A stretch of DNA of 64,000 nt from Myrica gale (lineage: Eukaryota > Streptophyta > Magnoliopsida > Fagales > Myricaceae): NCBI GenBank assembly GCA_963930655.1, contig OZ005607.1:18922374-18986373 (forward strand), given 5' to 3'. This document shows, one piece after another, positions 1 to 12,622 of the stretch. Positions within the stretch are counted from its first letter, which is position 1. Every line of letters begins with the position of its first letter. Below the pieces are notes generated by a model, which worked only from the letters and a program-made list of their open reading frames with translations, did not search any database and had not been told where the DNA came from. A program made the translations under genes and the position numbers.

Positions 1-770
1 TTATATGGATTACAGGTACATTAAAGAAATCACGACATGTAATAAATATGCGTTTGGGTCGTGACTTGCGTGCGATTCTTATTTTTCTAAGGTCTCTCAG
101 TAATTTTAAAAAAAAGGAGCAACTTGACAACAAGAAAGAGGGGAGAGGAGAGTCGTGGGGTTTTGGGGATTTAGAAGCTAGGATTTAGAACTTAGGGCTT
201 GACATGGAGGATTTGGAAAGAAAAAAAACACGTGTTCCAGTCATACCGGTCAGAGAATTGGTCGCCCAACTTGTTTAGTGGTTCGACTAGTGCGGCTAAC
301 GAAAGAGAAAAATAAATGAAAAAAAATAACGAAAGAGAAAAATGGTATTAATGCTCTGCTGGTCAGCTCCACAAGGAGCCCAACCAAGCCTACTCCTCAT
401 AGGTCTCATAAATGAGGTGGAGACCTGTGAGTCATTAGATTTTATGAGATTCAATCCAACCGTAGGTCTGGATGTGTTTGGACATGTATGGTCTGGACTG
501 AATCCAAATCCTACGTAAACAACACTCTATCTCTTGTGTATAACCCAAAAAAATTTCAAATAATATAATACCGAATTCTAATAGATTTGAAAGACAAAAC
601 AAAAGCTTCAAACAATATTCTAAATAATTAACACTTAAGTGCTGTTTAAGACAATATTTTAAGACCATGTACTGTTTTCCTACATGCATATAGGTGCTAG
701 AGGGATCCTAGGCCAAACAAAAATTCAAATATGGATTGAAACTTTTGTTTTTGTTTTTTGTTTTTTTTTG
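1..770. other. Gene-free AT-rich DNA
   Basis: I see no coding exon, RNA gene or clear repeat end here. The stretch has many A and T runs, and its short open frames look like chance. The T-rich run near 745-770 belongs to the tail of the LINE fragment that follows. Confidence 0.5.
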
Positions 771-1140
771 TAAATCAAGCCACGATCCTTATTAAAACTA
801 GAACGAGGAATACAAAATCAGGGGATCCGCCCCATATACACCCACGGATAATTAGTAAAGAGATAATGAGAATGGGGAACACTATCCTCAAACAAAGCGG
901 AGGTGGTCCAACGAGCAATATCATGCGCTGAAAAATTCGCACTACGCAAAGTAAATAAAAACTCCCCATTGAGCAAGCTAAATAAGGATTGAAACTTGAA
1001 AGACACTAAATCATCCAAGCAGTTTGATGTAATATAAAAAATTCCTTTAACTGGCTTGGGTATTTTGTCATTCAGCTGCTGTGTACAATGAACTAAACGT
1101 AAAGTTGGATCCAACACCAGAGTAGAGAGCAAGAACATAT
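771..1140 (-). mobile_element. LINE fragment, RNase H C-terminus and 3' end
   Basis: Read on the minus strand, the last part of a plant LINE ORF2 RNase H domain is visible. It shows the pattern RSANFSAHDIARW, matching the RSANRVAHCLAQW block of the longer LINE near 62 kb, and ends in a YPWVYMG-type tail as that element does (FPWVYEG). A T-rich stretch on the plus strand just before 771 is the expected poly(A) tail. Only the last 370 bases remain, so this is a 5'-truncated dead copy. The two LINEs are related but not close in sequence. Confidence 0.75.
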
Positions 1141-1328
1141 GGAGTTAATATGGAATCCAGAGCTGAAAATTATACATATAAGAACACCCACTTGAGAGAC
1201 ACATTAGGTGAGAGAAAAATTGGAGGCTCTATCATATGATAGACGCACAACCATTCAACAGACAGTTCAAATAACTAGATTGACAACAAACAATTGAGAC
1301 ATTCCTTTTTATTCTAAAACGAAGAAGA

Positions 1329-3048
1329 TTATGATCTTAAAAGCCTTCTATGCAATTTGAGGAAAGACACAGCCAAACCCACATAGATTCGATCTTTTAA
1401 ATCTTCTAGGAATCGAAAATATGCAGACCTCCAACGGTTGTTGATAGCTAAAGGACCACAGACACCCCAAAATCCAGTAATGAAGCCAAGCACCACGCTT
1501 ATATGAAGCCATGGGATTACAAGCCCATTTTCTTCAAGCATAATGTCCTTGTCTCCCTTGTTGCCAGAGATAATGGGCGCACTCATTTAGAAATGGAGGC
1601 CACAAAGTCCAGGATTACCCTCATACGCAGAGGCGTCGAAGGTCTGGAGCTGAGTGCCTGATGGTATTGCTCCGTGGAGTTTATTGTTCGCAACGCTAAA
1701 ATTATTCAAGAAATGCAGATTAGCTAGTGATGCTGGTATTTCGCCGGAGAAGTGATTTTCAGAGAGGTCCAGTGTTTCCAAATGTGTAAGCTCGGATATT
1801 TGGAATGGAATCTTGCCTGAGAGGTTGTTATTTAATTCTAAGTGCCAAATTACGAAGCTGCTTCAAACGACCAATCTCGATGGGGATGATGCCACTAAGA
1901 TTGTTGTTCGCAATGCATATTGCTCCCCCGAATTGGAAAAAGGAATTGTACTCGCTACCGGCGCCTGATCTGCTACCGTAAATTGCTAAATCCAAAGAAT
2001 TATGGTCTGCAAGAGGCTGTGGTGATACCAATGCTGGTAAAGCACAAAGTTCCTTCGGAAATTCACCAGAAATAGAAGAGCCCTTCAACCAACCAGGGAT
2101 TGAACATTTGATACGATTGGTGTCACGACACAGGACTTCTAAATTCTTGATCTTGGATAGCCATAGAGGGACTCGACCACTCAGTTGGCAATCTTCAAGA
2201 CTCAGCAATCGGAGATTTTCGAAACCACTACGACCAACTATATATATATATATATGCTGTCGTCTGCCGGCATTGCCTCTTGCAAAAAGTTGCCTGTAAG
2301 AATGAGTACTTTGAGAGCCTTACAATGCCCCAGAATCTTGTTTGCTGCTGTGATGTTGGTTAGCCCGTTGTAACCAAGAGAAAAGAAAGATAAAAAAAAA
2401 AAATTCAACTGAACTACATATATCACTTCGAATTTCAACATTTAGCGGGTTACTAGCTCTTAAAGACTTGCATGATACTTGTTGGGAAGTTAATTACCAG
2501 TGAAGTCATTGCTCAATAGGGCAATCACAGCAAGTTTATGAAGATTTGAGAAATTAAGGGTAGAGATCTCTCCTTCAAATAAATTCGTCGCTAGATCCAA
2601 CTAATTATAGAGATTTGTGCAATATTTAAACAAAGATGGCTTTCCAATGTTAACAGGTAGCTTGCCGCTGAAATTATTGCCACATAATTCAAGCTTGTTG
2701 AGTTTTGTAAGCTGGTTGATGATGATGTCATCCCTAATGAGTCCTGAAAGCTGAAAATTGGAATGTAGGGAAATTTCTTCTTATAAGCTTGCTGCACTAT
2801 ATTATAATTCGATCGGAAGCGGTCCGACGAGAGAGTTGAAACCCGCCCGAAAAGTCTCGATCTTTAGCTTGGAACACCCCCCAAGTCCAACAGGTCAACT
2901 TCCATGCATGATGGATGAATAACAAAGAGGAATTGTTGCAAAGAGAGTGTTGCGATATTTCATTTGATCGCATATATGCATGATTCAAAGAGAAAATAAT
3001 GAAAATTAACAAGGGGCAGAGGAGATCACGAGGCTTAAAGCACGACAT
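1329..3048 (-). pseudogene. LRR receptor-like protein pseudogene (RLP2/PSY1R-like)
   Basis: This is a remnant of a plasma-membrane receptor-like protein with extracellular leucine-rich repeats. From 3048 downwards on the minus strand I see a hydrophobic signal-like start, then broken LRR stretches, including CQLSGRVPLWLSKIKNLEVL, SGEFPKELCALPAL and NNNLSGIIPIEIGRLKQLRNL. The last complete repeats follow (DLSENHFSGEIPASLANLHF), then the capping motif GNPGLCG. A membrane segment with the family hallmark GFITGFWGVCGPL and a short basic tail without kinase end it, hence RLP rather than receptor kinase. The order and wording match the RLP2/PSY1R group. It is dead: an in-frame stop separates GNPGLCG from the membrane segment, several frame changes lie upstream, and most N-terminal LRRs are missing. 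Confidence 0.85.
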
Positions 3049-3257
3049 ATATGGTTCTTGCTTGATATCTCATACTAGAAGAAGCTATAGTTATTTATAG
3101 CTAGTCATCACCTATATCCAAATGGGAGAGAGCGATCGATACCCGTGGAAATTTGTCAAGAAAATTTGTGTTGTAAAGTACTCTTGTGATTGCGATTCAA
3201 AATACATTAGTGTCGGATTATTGAGCTGTCATCAATTCCTCTCAAAATCAATTGGCG

Positions 3258-3559
3258 TCAAAAGAGCGTCACCTAAATATTTTATGATTTTTGACATCGC
3301 ATCCAGTGGACTTGTTCTAAAAGCGCTCGCATAGAGTGACATTATGGACTCCAACAATCCTTCCTCTCTTATAATGATGCTCTCGCAATTCGAATTCATG
3401 ACTTCTTAGCTCTAATACTACTTGTTGGACCGTTGAGCGGCTATTCATCTTAAAACCAATTTATGTTAAAAGTGTCACTCGAATATTTTATGACATTCCA
3501 CATCACATCACATCCAGCTGACCTGTTCTAAAAACGCTAGCAGAAAGAGGCATTGTGGA
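3258..3559. repeat. Two degenerate direct copies of a roughly 95-bp sequence
   Basis: Bases 3258-3350 and 3465-3559 share the order AATATTTTATGA, CATC-CATCCAG, TTCTAAAA-CGCT and GACATTATGGAC/GGCATTGTGGAC. Between them lies a conserved non-coding stretch. No gene is visible. It may be the remains of a small transposon or LTR edge. Confidence 0.45.
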
Positions 3560-3560
3560 C

Positions 3561-5099
3561 AAAAACAATGAGTTCTGTTTGGTGTTCATAGACTTTTGGA
3601 CCCAGTCACCCAAAAAGAGGAATCTCTTAACAATGAATGGTCTAGACTAAACAGAGTCATAAAGGGACCCATTAGATGCGTAGTCTAAATTAGAAGTCTT
3701 CAGAATTAATTAACTTGACAGGTCGATCAAAAAAAAAAAACTTGACAGGTCAAAACAATTGATCAGTCAAAATTGGCAACCAACTTACGTTTTGTTGTGT
3801 ATTACAAACAACCATGTACATGTTACAATCAGTCTCAGTCCTCCCAACCAGAAAATATATATATGTCAAACTTTTAACTTCGCGTATACGTAAAATTACG
3901 TAAACTATATATGTGCAAGGACTTTTTTTTTTTAATGTTCTTGAACTTATTGAAGTTTCCCAAATGAGTCGGACATTACTAGATCAGCCAATAATAGGCC
4001 ATATTTGGTTAATGATTTTTAATTTTTTTTTATTTAAAAAATGTTTTCAATCCAAACATGATTTTCACACAAAAAAAACATTTCAATCTTTAATAAATTT
4101 TTTTATCTAATTGTTTGCCTCAATTTCGGTAAAAAATAACACAATTTTTTTTTTACGAAAACTCAAAAAAATCATCTCACAAAACACTTCATCTATATAT
4201 ATATATATTTTTTTTACTCTTACACTCAAAAAAAATAAACTTTAAAAAAATTAATATTTTCAAACATCATTTATGTGGATCCCACCATTCACACAAATGC
4301 CTAAAAAAATAAATTAAAAAAATTTCTCTTAATCATTACACAAAAAAAACGTTTTCAAAATCAAACAATACATAATCTATAGATATTTAGGACGACTGGA
4401 CGAGTGGAGAAGGAGTCTGATCTAGGACGTACGGGGTCACATTCGTAGTAGTTATTATTCTCTCCCTGTTTTCCACGCTTAATTAAGTCGTGATATGTTA
4501 ACACCACATTTGGCAATGCAAGAAGGCCACCAGATATTTCCGTATCCATCAAATCAAACCAAACCAAATAGTCTTCGGTTGGGAGAGATAAGCACTCGGG
4601 AATCTCTTATTGAGCTCATAATATAATAATAATATCATAATAAAATAGTATAGATTATCTTTCACAGAAAAAAAAAATTTATGTTCACAATCTGCCACAC
4701 CCACTCACATAACAGAAATAGTTTTTTCTCTATGTTCTATTATAAGCTCATATAAATTACGAGGTAAATATAAATGTATGATTTTGATAAACATAACATT
4801 ATAATCAAATCTTATATATAGAATGAGTCTAATATGTATTATACTTCACATGAAGAAAGTTTTATGTTCACAATCTGTGACACCCACTCACGGATTACCA
4901 ACGCACAGAAGTACTATTCAAACATATTTGCTACAAAAAAAATTGACTTTTGTCATCAAAAGTCCAGATTTTATCACTAAATCTTTTGGTGATTTTCTCA
5001 TCATAGGCTCTATTAGCATGTGATGTATGTGTTCGGTATGTTCCTTTGTGATTGTTGTTAAACTTCTGATAGTATGTTATTATTCTAGTTATACTATCT
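3561..5099. other. Gene-free, very AT-rich stretch
   Basis: There are long A and T runs, a TA microsatellite near 4190-4210 and short open frames without recognisable protein sequence. Part of 3990-4370 has the look of a decayed small DNA transposon, but I could not pair convincing terminal repeats. Confidence 0.4.
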
Positions 5100-6735
5100 A
5101 GTTTTGGTTGAGATATTGTGTTCAATAGGGTTATATGTTAGGAGGAGTTGCCTCCTATTGTAATTGATTGTTGCTATGTGTCTCAGGGGGAGACATATCT
5201 CAACATATGTGAGATTCTACCTGCTGTTTTTATATTCTTATCTTTGACTAACACTATTTCTAATGGGTTGTTTTGATTGGTGGTTGTGATAAGTTTTCTT
5301 GCAGGTACATTTATCTCAGTTTGTAGTCTTATAGGCTGTAGATTTTATATAGGGTTTGAGTCTCTTTGTAAAATGTTTCCTGTGGTGGTGATCAACAGGA
5401 TTCATTGTCTTTTTGCTTATAGGCTAGAATAAGTTTTGTCACGAAGGATGCCAAGGGGGAGATTATGAAAACTGTGTGGCATGTCTCGTGAAAAACAATA
5501 AGGGCTTTTCTGTCATTTGTGCTGTTTCTAGAAGGGAATTAGAAAGTGCTTGCTGACCTGGTCTCTTGAGGTTTACGTGGGGCTGCCTTAAGGGTATTCT
5601 TGCATTTTTCCCATGTTTCTAGAAGAATGAGAAGGAGCCGGAGGTTGTTAGAGGCTTCACGCGTGAAATTGAAGAACTGAAAATAGAATGGCTTTTGCAA
5701 GCTATAACTTCCAGATCTGCCCATTTTGAGAGTGCCCTTCGTTTAGTTGTTTCAAGTTCATTTTCTCCCTTCAAGAAAGTCTTTCTCCAAGAAGTGCGCT
5801 GATTCTCTTTGCTTCATTATTCTTGTAGAAAGACTTGGGTTTGCTGAATAAGGTTTTGCATATCAGATATGAAGGAGAGCTTGGTTCTTTGATCACCGAT
5901 ACACATTCATTACGATTGATTGAGGCTTCTAGAGGTTCTGGAAGAGTGGTTGCTGGAGGTTCTGGAAGAGTGGTTGCTGGAGGTTCTAGCAATGACCATT
6001 GATTGCACAAAGTTTGTGCGTGAAGGTCAAAAGGCGTTCGAGATCGGGGTTTCCGTTTGAATGTAGAGGTTCTACGTCGGTAAGATTTAGAGTGTGTTGA
6101 TAGGCTAGGTTAGTCGTTTCAATATATCACTTTGTAAATCAATTGGAAATTAGTGGATTCGAACGGCCTACATGCTCGGAGAGTTTTTATCCTTAAGGAG
6201 TTTTCTCTTCGTAACCATTCTCGGTGTTTCGATTGTGTGATTATATTTGCTGTTCTTGATTAGTTTGACTTGTTATATTTCTAAAAAATCTTGTTCTTTG
6301 TGATTGAGAGTTCGAATCGTTTTGATCTGCGACTTTTATACAAAGGACGTCCAAGATTTGTTGTTTGGTAAGTTGCTGATAACAACTTGGTATTTGGTGA
6401 ACTGATGAAGTGATTATTAATTAATTGAAGTATTGAATCTGTAATTTTCGTTTCTGTAGTTTCTTCGGAGTCACTTACGGTTTCTTCGGATTCCCTTGTT
6501 TTTCAGATTTGAGTTTTATTGTTTATATGTCATATATTCATATCTTATTGGTAATTAGGTATTTGAATATTGTTAACATTGTGTTTGAGTTCATATAATT
6601 GAGAATAAGTTGTGTGTATTAAAAAGGAATTATGTGATAATTTTTAATATATCTATTCACCCCTCCTCTAGGTATTTTCCGCGTATTTGTGTCTAAAATC
6701 GGTTTGTTCAAGAAGCATTATTAATTTCCACAGGA
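5100..6735 (+). mobile_element. Copia-type LTR element fossil: 3' internal end and one LTR
   Basis: A purine-rich tract (CCAAGGGGGAGATT, 5452-5465) is followed by a TG start at about 5466. This is the layout of the polypurine tract and 3' LTR in SIRE/Maximus-type Copia elements. The tract TTCACCCCTCCTCTAGGTA near 6656-6675 is also typical of the last part of such LTRs. The LTR end is placed near 6735 only approximately. No matching 5' part is visible, so this is a broken relic. Confidence 0.5.
5934..5987. repeat. 24-bp tandem repeat inside the Copia LTR
   Basis: The unit begins GGTTCTGGAAGAGTGG and is present twice in full (5934-5957, 5958-5981). A third partial copy follows. Confidence 0.85.
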
Positions 6736-9570
6736 GATTGGCAAAGGATTTGTTCTTTCACGAATAGGTAAATAGTATGTATTATAGGATTTACATAAAT
6801 AACAACATCCTCTTCAAAAATACTACTTTTTGTAATATATTGATAAGATAGCTATTACCCAAACTGTATCAATGATTGTGATCCTCATTGTGTACATAAT
6901 TCGTGTTAGGATCTACGAAAGAAATTTTTTGGGTATAGGGCATCAAGTTGAGTTCTTCCAAAAGGTATCACTTATAAAGGTGCTGTTTTGCAAGACAAAA
7001 TTTTGATTTGTAGGAGTTGGTGAAAAAGTAGAGAGAGATGATTTGAGTGAATTTTTTTTATATGTTTATCATAATAAAAAGAGATGATTTGAGGGGGGAG
7101 ACAAGAAGAAAAATGATCATAATTCATTTCATATATGAATCTTTCAAACTAAAACAACTTGTTTTAGAAAGAGATAGATTTTTTACGTTTCTTGCACCAA
7201 ATACAATTTGTCTTGCACATAAATTATCCTCTCCTTGGGAATAAAGCACATAAATAAGTGTAAAAGGATTGACGATAGTGGATTGCCACCCAAAAGTCAC
7301 CCTTTTCACTGGTCCTGAAATTGTCAAGAAATCCAGGTACTGCTAGTACGTCTGAAGTCCTTTTTTTTTTGTCCTGAAATTGTCAGTAACTTCATTCAAC
7401 TGGTTTTAAAAATACACAACGGGATCGCACATGACAATATCCCTTGGTAGGACGAGCTTGCTGATTTTGACTTCTAGGAATCCAAACTAAAGACCATCCA
7501 GGGTGATCCTGAAGGCATGAACGAAGAGCAAAAACCAGTTCAGATTCTATTTTCCAACAAGGAGCCAATTCGGATTTGGTGACGTCTTGCCAAAGTAGCT
7601 TCGAATCCGTCCAGTGGCGGAGCCGGGAATTTTGTATAGGGGGGCAATCGTTGACAGGTTCTTTTCTATTAATTTCTTGCTGGGTTGAACTTCATCTGCA
7701 GGCCGCATGCAGCTATGAAAAAACCAGCTCAAAAGAATTCAAAGTCAATTAGTCAAACATCCCCGGCTCAGGCTACCTAGGTGATGTTAGTTTTGAAGGT
7801 TTTTGTAGGATTTGGAGAGTTTTGTGAATTTTTATGTGTTGTTAAAGTTGTATTGGTATTTGTGTAGAGATTGATGATGTGTAAAAAAGTGATGACGATG
7901 TTTAAAGTTATTTTTTATTTATTATATTTTATTAAAACTTGATTTTTTAAAGGTTAAAAAGAAGAAAAAAAAAGTAAAAAAGTAGTATGCATAGTCGAAG
8001 ACAAGCTGCTGCGCATGGCAAAAAAAAAACAGAAAAGGCGTCAGTTAGTGGGCCAGCCTATGCCGGTATGGATGCTATTTATGCCGAACAAAATGCTTTG
8101 TTAAACGCGAATCCTGCAAAACCGATGAAAACGAACATCGCTCTAGTTTTCAATGGAGTGACAATAAAAGTCAGACATTCAACTTTGAACGTTTCTCAGA
8201 CATTATTATGGTCGACAAAACTAATACAACAACATTTCTTTATGAGGCAGTAATCATTTCTTGTTGTTAAATTTGTTGGACCATGTTGGCTTCCTTGGAA
8301 ATTTCCAAATAAAAACTAGGAAGCCTTTACGTGGGGCCATGGGGTTAATCTTGGGCAAATTATATATAAAGGTATTTGGATGGACAATGATCTCAGTATT
8401 TGCTATTTTCCTGTCAAGAGTTTGGGAAATTTTGAACAAATAGTGTAAATAAATAATTCACTATATTTTATTTTTTTTAAGCGAAGGAGATGGAGGTTGA
8501 GATATATTGACTGTTTAATCATTAATTATCTCAAAGAATATAATCATGGAATTTATATTTCTAACAACTCTTTAAGTATGAGACAAACTCCCTTAATAAT
8601 ATGCTCCATAAATATAATATTTAATTAAAACAAAGGATAAAGTACTGAATCAGTGAATTGAGTTGGAATTCAAGATCTTTATTTTTATTTCAGTTCGTGG
8701 GCTGTCTCCGGTTGCACTTTCTTATGTTTCGTTTGGGCCAAACCAAATCGTGATTCGTGAGCTGATATTTTCGTACCCATTAATTAAAAGATAAAAAGAG
8801 AGAAAATTTGATGAAACGTCAACTAAGAGGAACTGGTTGGGGAGTATATATTTATACGTGACTTTAACGTGACGACATCCCGCAAAAATATGCACGTATT
8901 TTCCTTTGTTTTTTTTTATTATTTTCCCAAGTGTCCTTGTTTCTGTGAAAGGCGTTCTCGCACACAAAATCAGCCCTCTATTTCTCTCTGCTAAAGCCTC
9001 TTTGGGCTCTCTTCACCGTTGCCAACAAGCACGAGTAGTTCACTCAGCCAATATTATTTTTTTTAGAACTGAGGGGGGCGGCTGCCCCCCGCCCCCCTCT
9101 CTCCTCCCCTGCACGGTAGTGCCCGTGAAAATTTGTCAGGAAAACTTGTGCTGTAGAGTAGTACTCTTCATGAATGCGATTCATAATACAGGCCCTGTTA
9201 GCAGCTTCTCCAGCTGTTCCACAGTCTCAGCCACTCTTGGTCATCCGGGAAGATGAGGGTTTTTCTGGTCATGTCTTTTTGAAATCTCTGTTGGACTTGG
9301 ATCCTAGTCCCAACTTCTTTGGCTGCGATTCTATTTAATCTTGGTCCATGCTTTGCTGTATATTTGTATTATATGGTAATTTGGTTAAAAAAAATCCCCG
9401 ACTTGCCTAGAAAACAGAAATTACATGACCGTATTATACTGATCTCGGTTATTTTAGGCAATTATAACTTGGAGAAAATATTGGGAAACTACACTGATTT
9501 GGAACAGTAACTTGCTGTTTTTTTGGGTAGTCCACTGACTTGCTAACTTCTATTCCAAAAATCTTCAGTA
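6736..9570. other. Gene-poor stretch with scattered transposon-like ends
   Basis: No host gene can be supported. Near 7612 the sequence CAGTGGCGGAGCCGGGAA resembles a hAT terminal repeat, and 9062-9110 holds a G/C-rich block, but they do not pair well. An open frame at 7987-8253 (88 codons, starting MHSRRQAAAHGKKK) has no family I recognise and no supporting context. Confidence 0.4.
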
Positions 9571-9890
9571 TTACTTTTTTTTTTCAAAAAAAGGACGGTA
9601 CGATCTAAATTTTATTAAAAACTCCCACTTAGGACGGATAAATGCTGTGGTTACATCTAGAAAACTAAAAAGTGACTCGTAAAAACAACAAACAAAGGCG
9701 CAAAACATTTAATAACAAACCCAAAAAAATTAACACCTAATACTAACGAAGCCAAACTTGTCAAGGCGCATGATACTTTTCATGACAAGGAAACAAATCT
9801 AAATCCACACAACGAATACGAGGACTATATATATATCCACCGGATGCGGTTCTAGAAATTCCTTTGTCTGAAATTCTTCTCCTCCAAAGT
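9571..9890 (-). mobile_element. Possible LINE 3' tail
   Basis: A T-run followed by TTTTATTAAAA and an A-rich non-coding stretch resembles the reversed 3' end of a plant LINE, as at 771. No coding part remains. The call rests only on this layout. Confidence 0.25.
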
Positions 9891-10110
9891 TCACAATTCT
9901 CCCAGAGAGGCCCCTTTTGCTATACTAACTTCCAATTGTTGGTTGAGAGATTGGTGGCTCGAACTGCTGGGTTTCATTATTGTTGATTCTGCTGAGCCAA
10001 AGTTCAGACCAAGCAGGAGCTCTTCAATCGATCCATTTTGGCTGTAGAATGGTGGGATGTTTGCCAAACCCATCTTCTTAGCTGCATTCATCAACCACAC
10101 AAGTGATTAG
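9891..10110 (-). pseudogene. GDSL esterase/lipase gene fragment
   Basis: The minus-strand frame contains KKMGLANIPPFYSQNGSIEE followed by LLGLNFGSAESTIM and SSHQSLNQQL. This is the block after the first exon of plant GDSL esterase/lipases, where GLP.IPPF and G.NFGS are family landmarks. Full proteins are about 350 residues. Only about 70 are present, with neither the GDS nucleophile block nor the C-terminal DxxH block nearby. It is therefore a single-exon relic. The assignment rests on remembered family wording, so it is moderate. Confidence 0.5.
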
Positions 10111-10663
10111 CTTTAGTGCTAAATTTATAACCCCAATTCCAATTTTAATTTAATCCAAGTAACAGCAACATATAAGACGCCAAAATTTGTCCTGCATCTC
10201 CAAAGTTTCCCCCGCGTCCACATTAGCAAATTGGCGAACCTTTGTTGTCTTAATGCACTCACAAGCATACACGCCATGTGCATTTTCACACAAATTTCAG
10301 CAACTTCTCAAAATTCTTTTATAAAAAGAAAATTCAAAAGAAAAAATGTTATAATGAAGAGAGGAGAGAAATAGTAACAAGAGATAAGAAATTAAAGTGG
10401 ATCTATCTAAAAGACCTAATCCACTGTGAAAGCCCTCTACGGTTGTATTTTGTATTATAAGTCCATACAGATTACAAGTTGAAAGTCAATACAAAATAGG
10501 ATAGGGAAATATTCTTACAGTTAAATTTGAATCTCTATATTTAAAACTTGAATCTTGATAATGATATCAAATATTTGATATCATTATAATCATAATATAT
10601 ATCATATAAAATCTGCAAGAAAAGGGAAATGAAGACAGAACATATTTGTTCTCGACTCGAGAC
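10111..10663. other. Gene-free AT-rich stretch
   Basis: No coding or repeat signal that I can support. There is a local repeat of ATATTTGATATCATTATAAT type near 10555-10600. Confidence 0.4.
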
Positions 10664-11087
10664 CAGGACTGGCTCAAGGGTAAGGTAAGTTAGGTCGTGG
10701 CCTAATGCCTCACCCTGAGCAAGGCCCTATAAAGAGCAATTTTTTTTTGTGTCTTAGATGACCCTTTTCATATTTTTTATTATGAGCGGACTGTCTTTTT
10801 ACCCATTGAATGATATGCTTCTCCTAAGCCTCCTAATCTTTTTTCAGATTTCTTGTTAGGGAACTTTGCTCAAAGATTAAAAAAAAACAATAAATTTCTT
10901 AACTATGCCAGTCATGGGGCCTTGATTTCATATATGAGAATCCCATAAAAACGATTAACGAGGTTTTTGAATATTTTATATTAAATTTAATAATTTTTAG
11001 ATAATTTTAAATATTTATATTAAGATTTATATAAAAGACCTACTAATTTATATGACCTTGGGCCCCAATTGGTTTGAGCTGGCCCTA
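10664..11087. mobile_element. Short non-autonomous hAT-like element (MITE)
   Basis: The left end AGGACTGGCTCAAGGG pairs inversely with the right end, which reads GGTTTGAGCTGGCCCT on the plus strand. The element is 424 bp long with no coding. The flanking 8 bases (CTCGAGAC and CTTGAGAT) agree at six positions, as expected for an old 8-bp hAT target duplication. Confidence 0.6.
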
Positions 11088-11227
11088 CTTGAGATGAGAA
11101 AAAAGTACCAGGAAGATGGGGAAGAAGGGTTGTATCGGAGCCATTGTGGGTACAGAGATTATGGTGGAGGAGAGGCTAGAGCAAAGTGTAATCTCAGCAA
11201 GGGTCCCCCAACATGTGCGTTCCGGTT

Positions 11228-11300
11228 CAGGGGTGGCTCAGATGGGTAGGTAGGTGAGCCAATCACTAAGGCCCCTAATTATGAGGTCGCTATTATTATA
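11228..11300. mobile_element. Single hAT-like terminal repeat
   Basis: CAGGGGTGGCTCAGATGG and the following AGGTGAGCC...AAGGCCCC resemble the start of the element at 10664. No matching right end was found before fragment A. Confidence 0.4.
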
Positions 11301-11439
11301 GAAAATTAAAATTAAGAAGAAAAAAAAGTCTAAATTTTTTGAAATTAAACTTAAAAAATAGGAACCGTTAAAATTAGTTTACAAATTGAAATTAAAAAAA
11401 AAACTGGACATTTTAGAAACTAGCATTATCATCTAATAA

Positions 11440-12622
11440 TAGTCTGACTTTTCCTTGGTTTTCTTCAAGACATAGTAATTGTTGTGATTGTTGAATAGCA
11501 TTTTCATTATTTCTATTGATCCTCCGCAAACATATAATAGTTTCTTGTAAAAATATGTTGTTTACTCTTTGAGTTGCTGATGTCAGTTAGCACACTATCC
11601 AGCCAATGCTATCTCATTTTGTTTGACCTTTAGTCCATTCCTCTATTTGTATTGGTTGTATGTAGAATCATTTAATGCATTTCTTTTACAGCTGGACGAG
11701 GATGATATCAAGAATAGCATTAGCAGCATATCTCTTCATCAGTATTTGGGGAGATGAGGCAATGTCCATCTCTAAAACCTTAACATGAAGTGGAGAAATA
11801 CCTGTACCAATCAAGTTCTTCTATGTTATGCATTGTCAGAAGCTGGGGCCAATAGCAAAGAAGTTTCATCACAACTCACTTCTTCAATATATTGATATCT
11901 TGAGTCGCGAAAATCTTAAATAGTTACATGCGCATATACATAATCTTAGCCATCTCGATCAAATTTCTATTAGTAATTGTCCAACTCTTGTTTTCTCCCA
12001 AGATGCAGTGTTGCCTCCTTCCAACCTTAGAGCTGCTTGAGATTTCCAACAAGATAATGCCGGCCTTGTTCAAGTCCATAGAAAACCTCTTGCTCTCTTG
12101 GAAGATTGAAACTATGGAAATGCGCAAGCACTGTATCCTTTGTGGGAGACGGTTTTTCCACCTGCCTAAATTCGCCTGAGAACGGTGATCTCAACATCAC
12201 CAACTTGTTGCTTAGGTAAGGATTGCACAGACTTATCTCCCTTAAACAATTTCTCATTACTGGAGGATGTCCATATCTGGTGTCCTTTCCATATTTGATG
12301 CTGTGTGCCTCTCTAACCAGCCTCACCATTGCAAGCTTCCCAAATCTGAAACACCTGTCTTCTGAAGGCCTACAAATCCTCACCTCTCTTGAAGACCTGT
12401 CTATATCAAATAAGTCTGTTTACAAAAAACTTTTGTCTTTTCCAGAGCCTCCCTCACTCCTACCACTTCATATCAGATGATGTTCTTAACTGAAAAAACG
12501 TTGCAAGAAAGATCAAGGAAGAGACTGGTTTAAGATAGTGCACATCCCTTGCATTGTTGCTGATGACAGGTTCATTTATGGCCCAGAGACTGAGTATTTG
12601 TGTCGGGGTAGACTCCAATGAA
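11440..12622 (+). pseudogene. R13L1-like NB-LRR 3' end, copy A
   Basis: This is the C-terminal LRR region of a CC-NB-LRR intracellular immune receptor. The readable blocks are SNCPTLVFS-type LRR wording near 11960-12000, ISLKQFLITGGCPYLVSFP, LTSLTIASFPNLKHLSSEGL, QILTSLEDLSISN and PEPPSLLPLHIR (12223-12480). A tail in another frame follows, equivalent to KKRCKKDQGRDWFKI and the HIPCIV block of copy C. The CC, NB-ARC and first LRR parts are absent. Frame changes separate the LRR blocks, so it is a pseudogene. The region from about 11440 to 11700 upstream is a non-coding leader shared with copies B and C. Immune receptors of this family act in the cytosol as pathogen sensors. Confidence 0.8.

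Noticed and set aside
7612-9114. Possible hAT element between CAGTGGCGGAGCC and a GC-rich block near 9062-9114
   Set aside because: The right side does not form a convincing inverted repeat with the left, and no 8-bp target duplication is seen.
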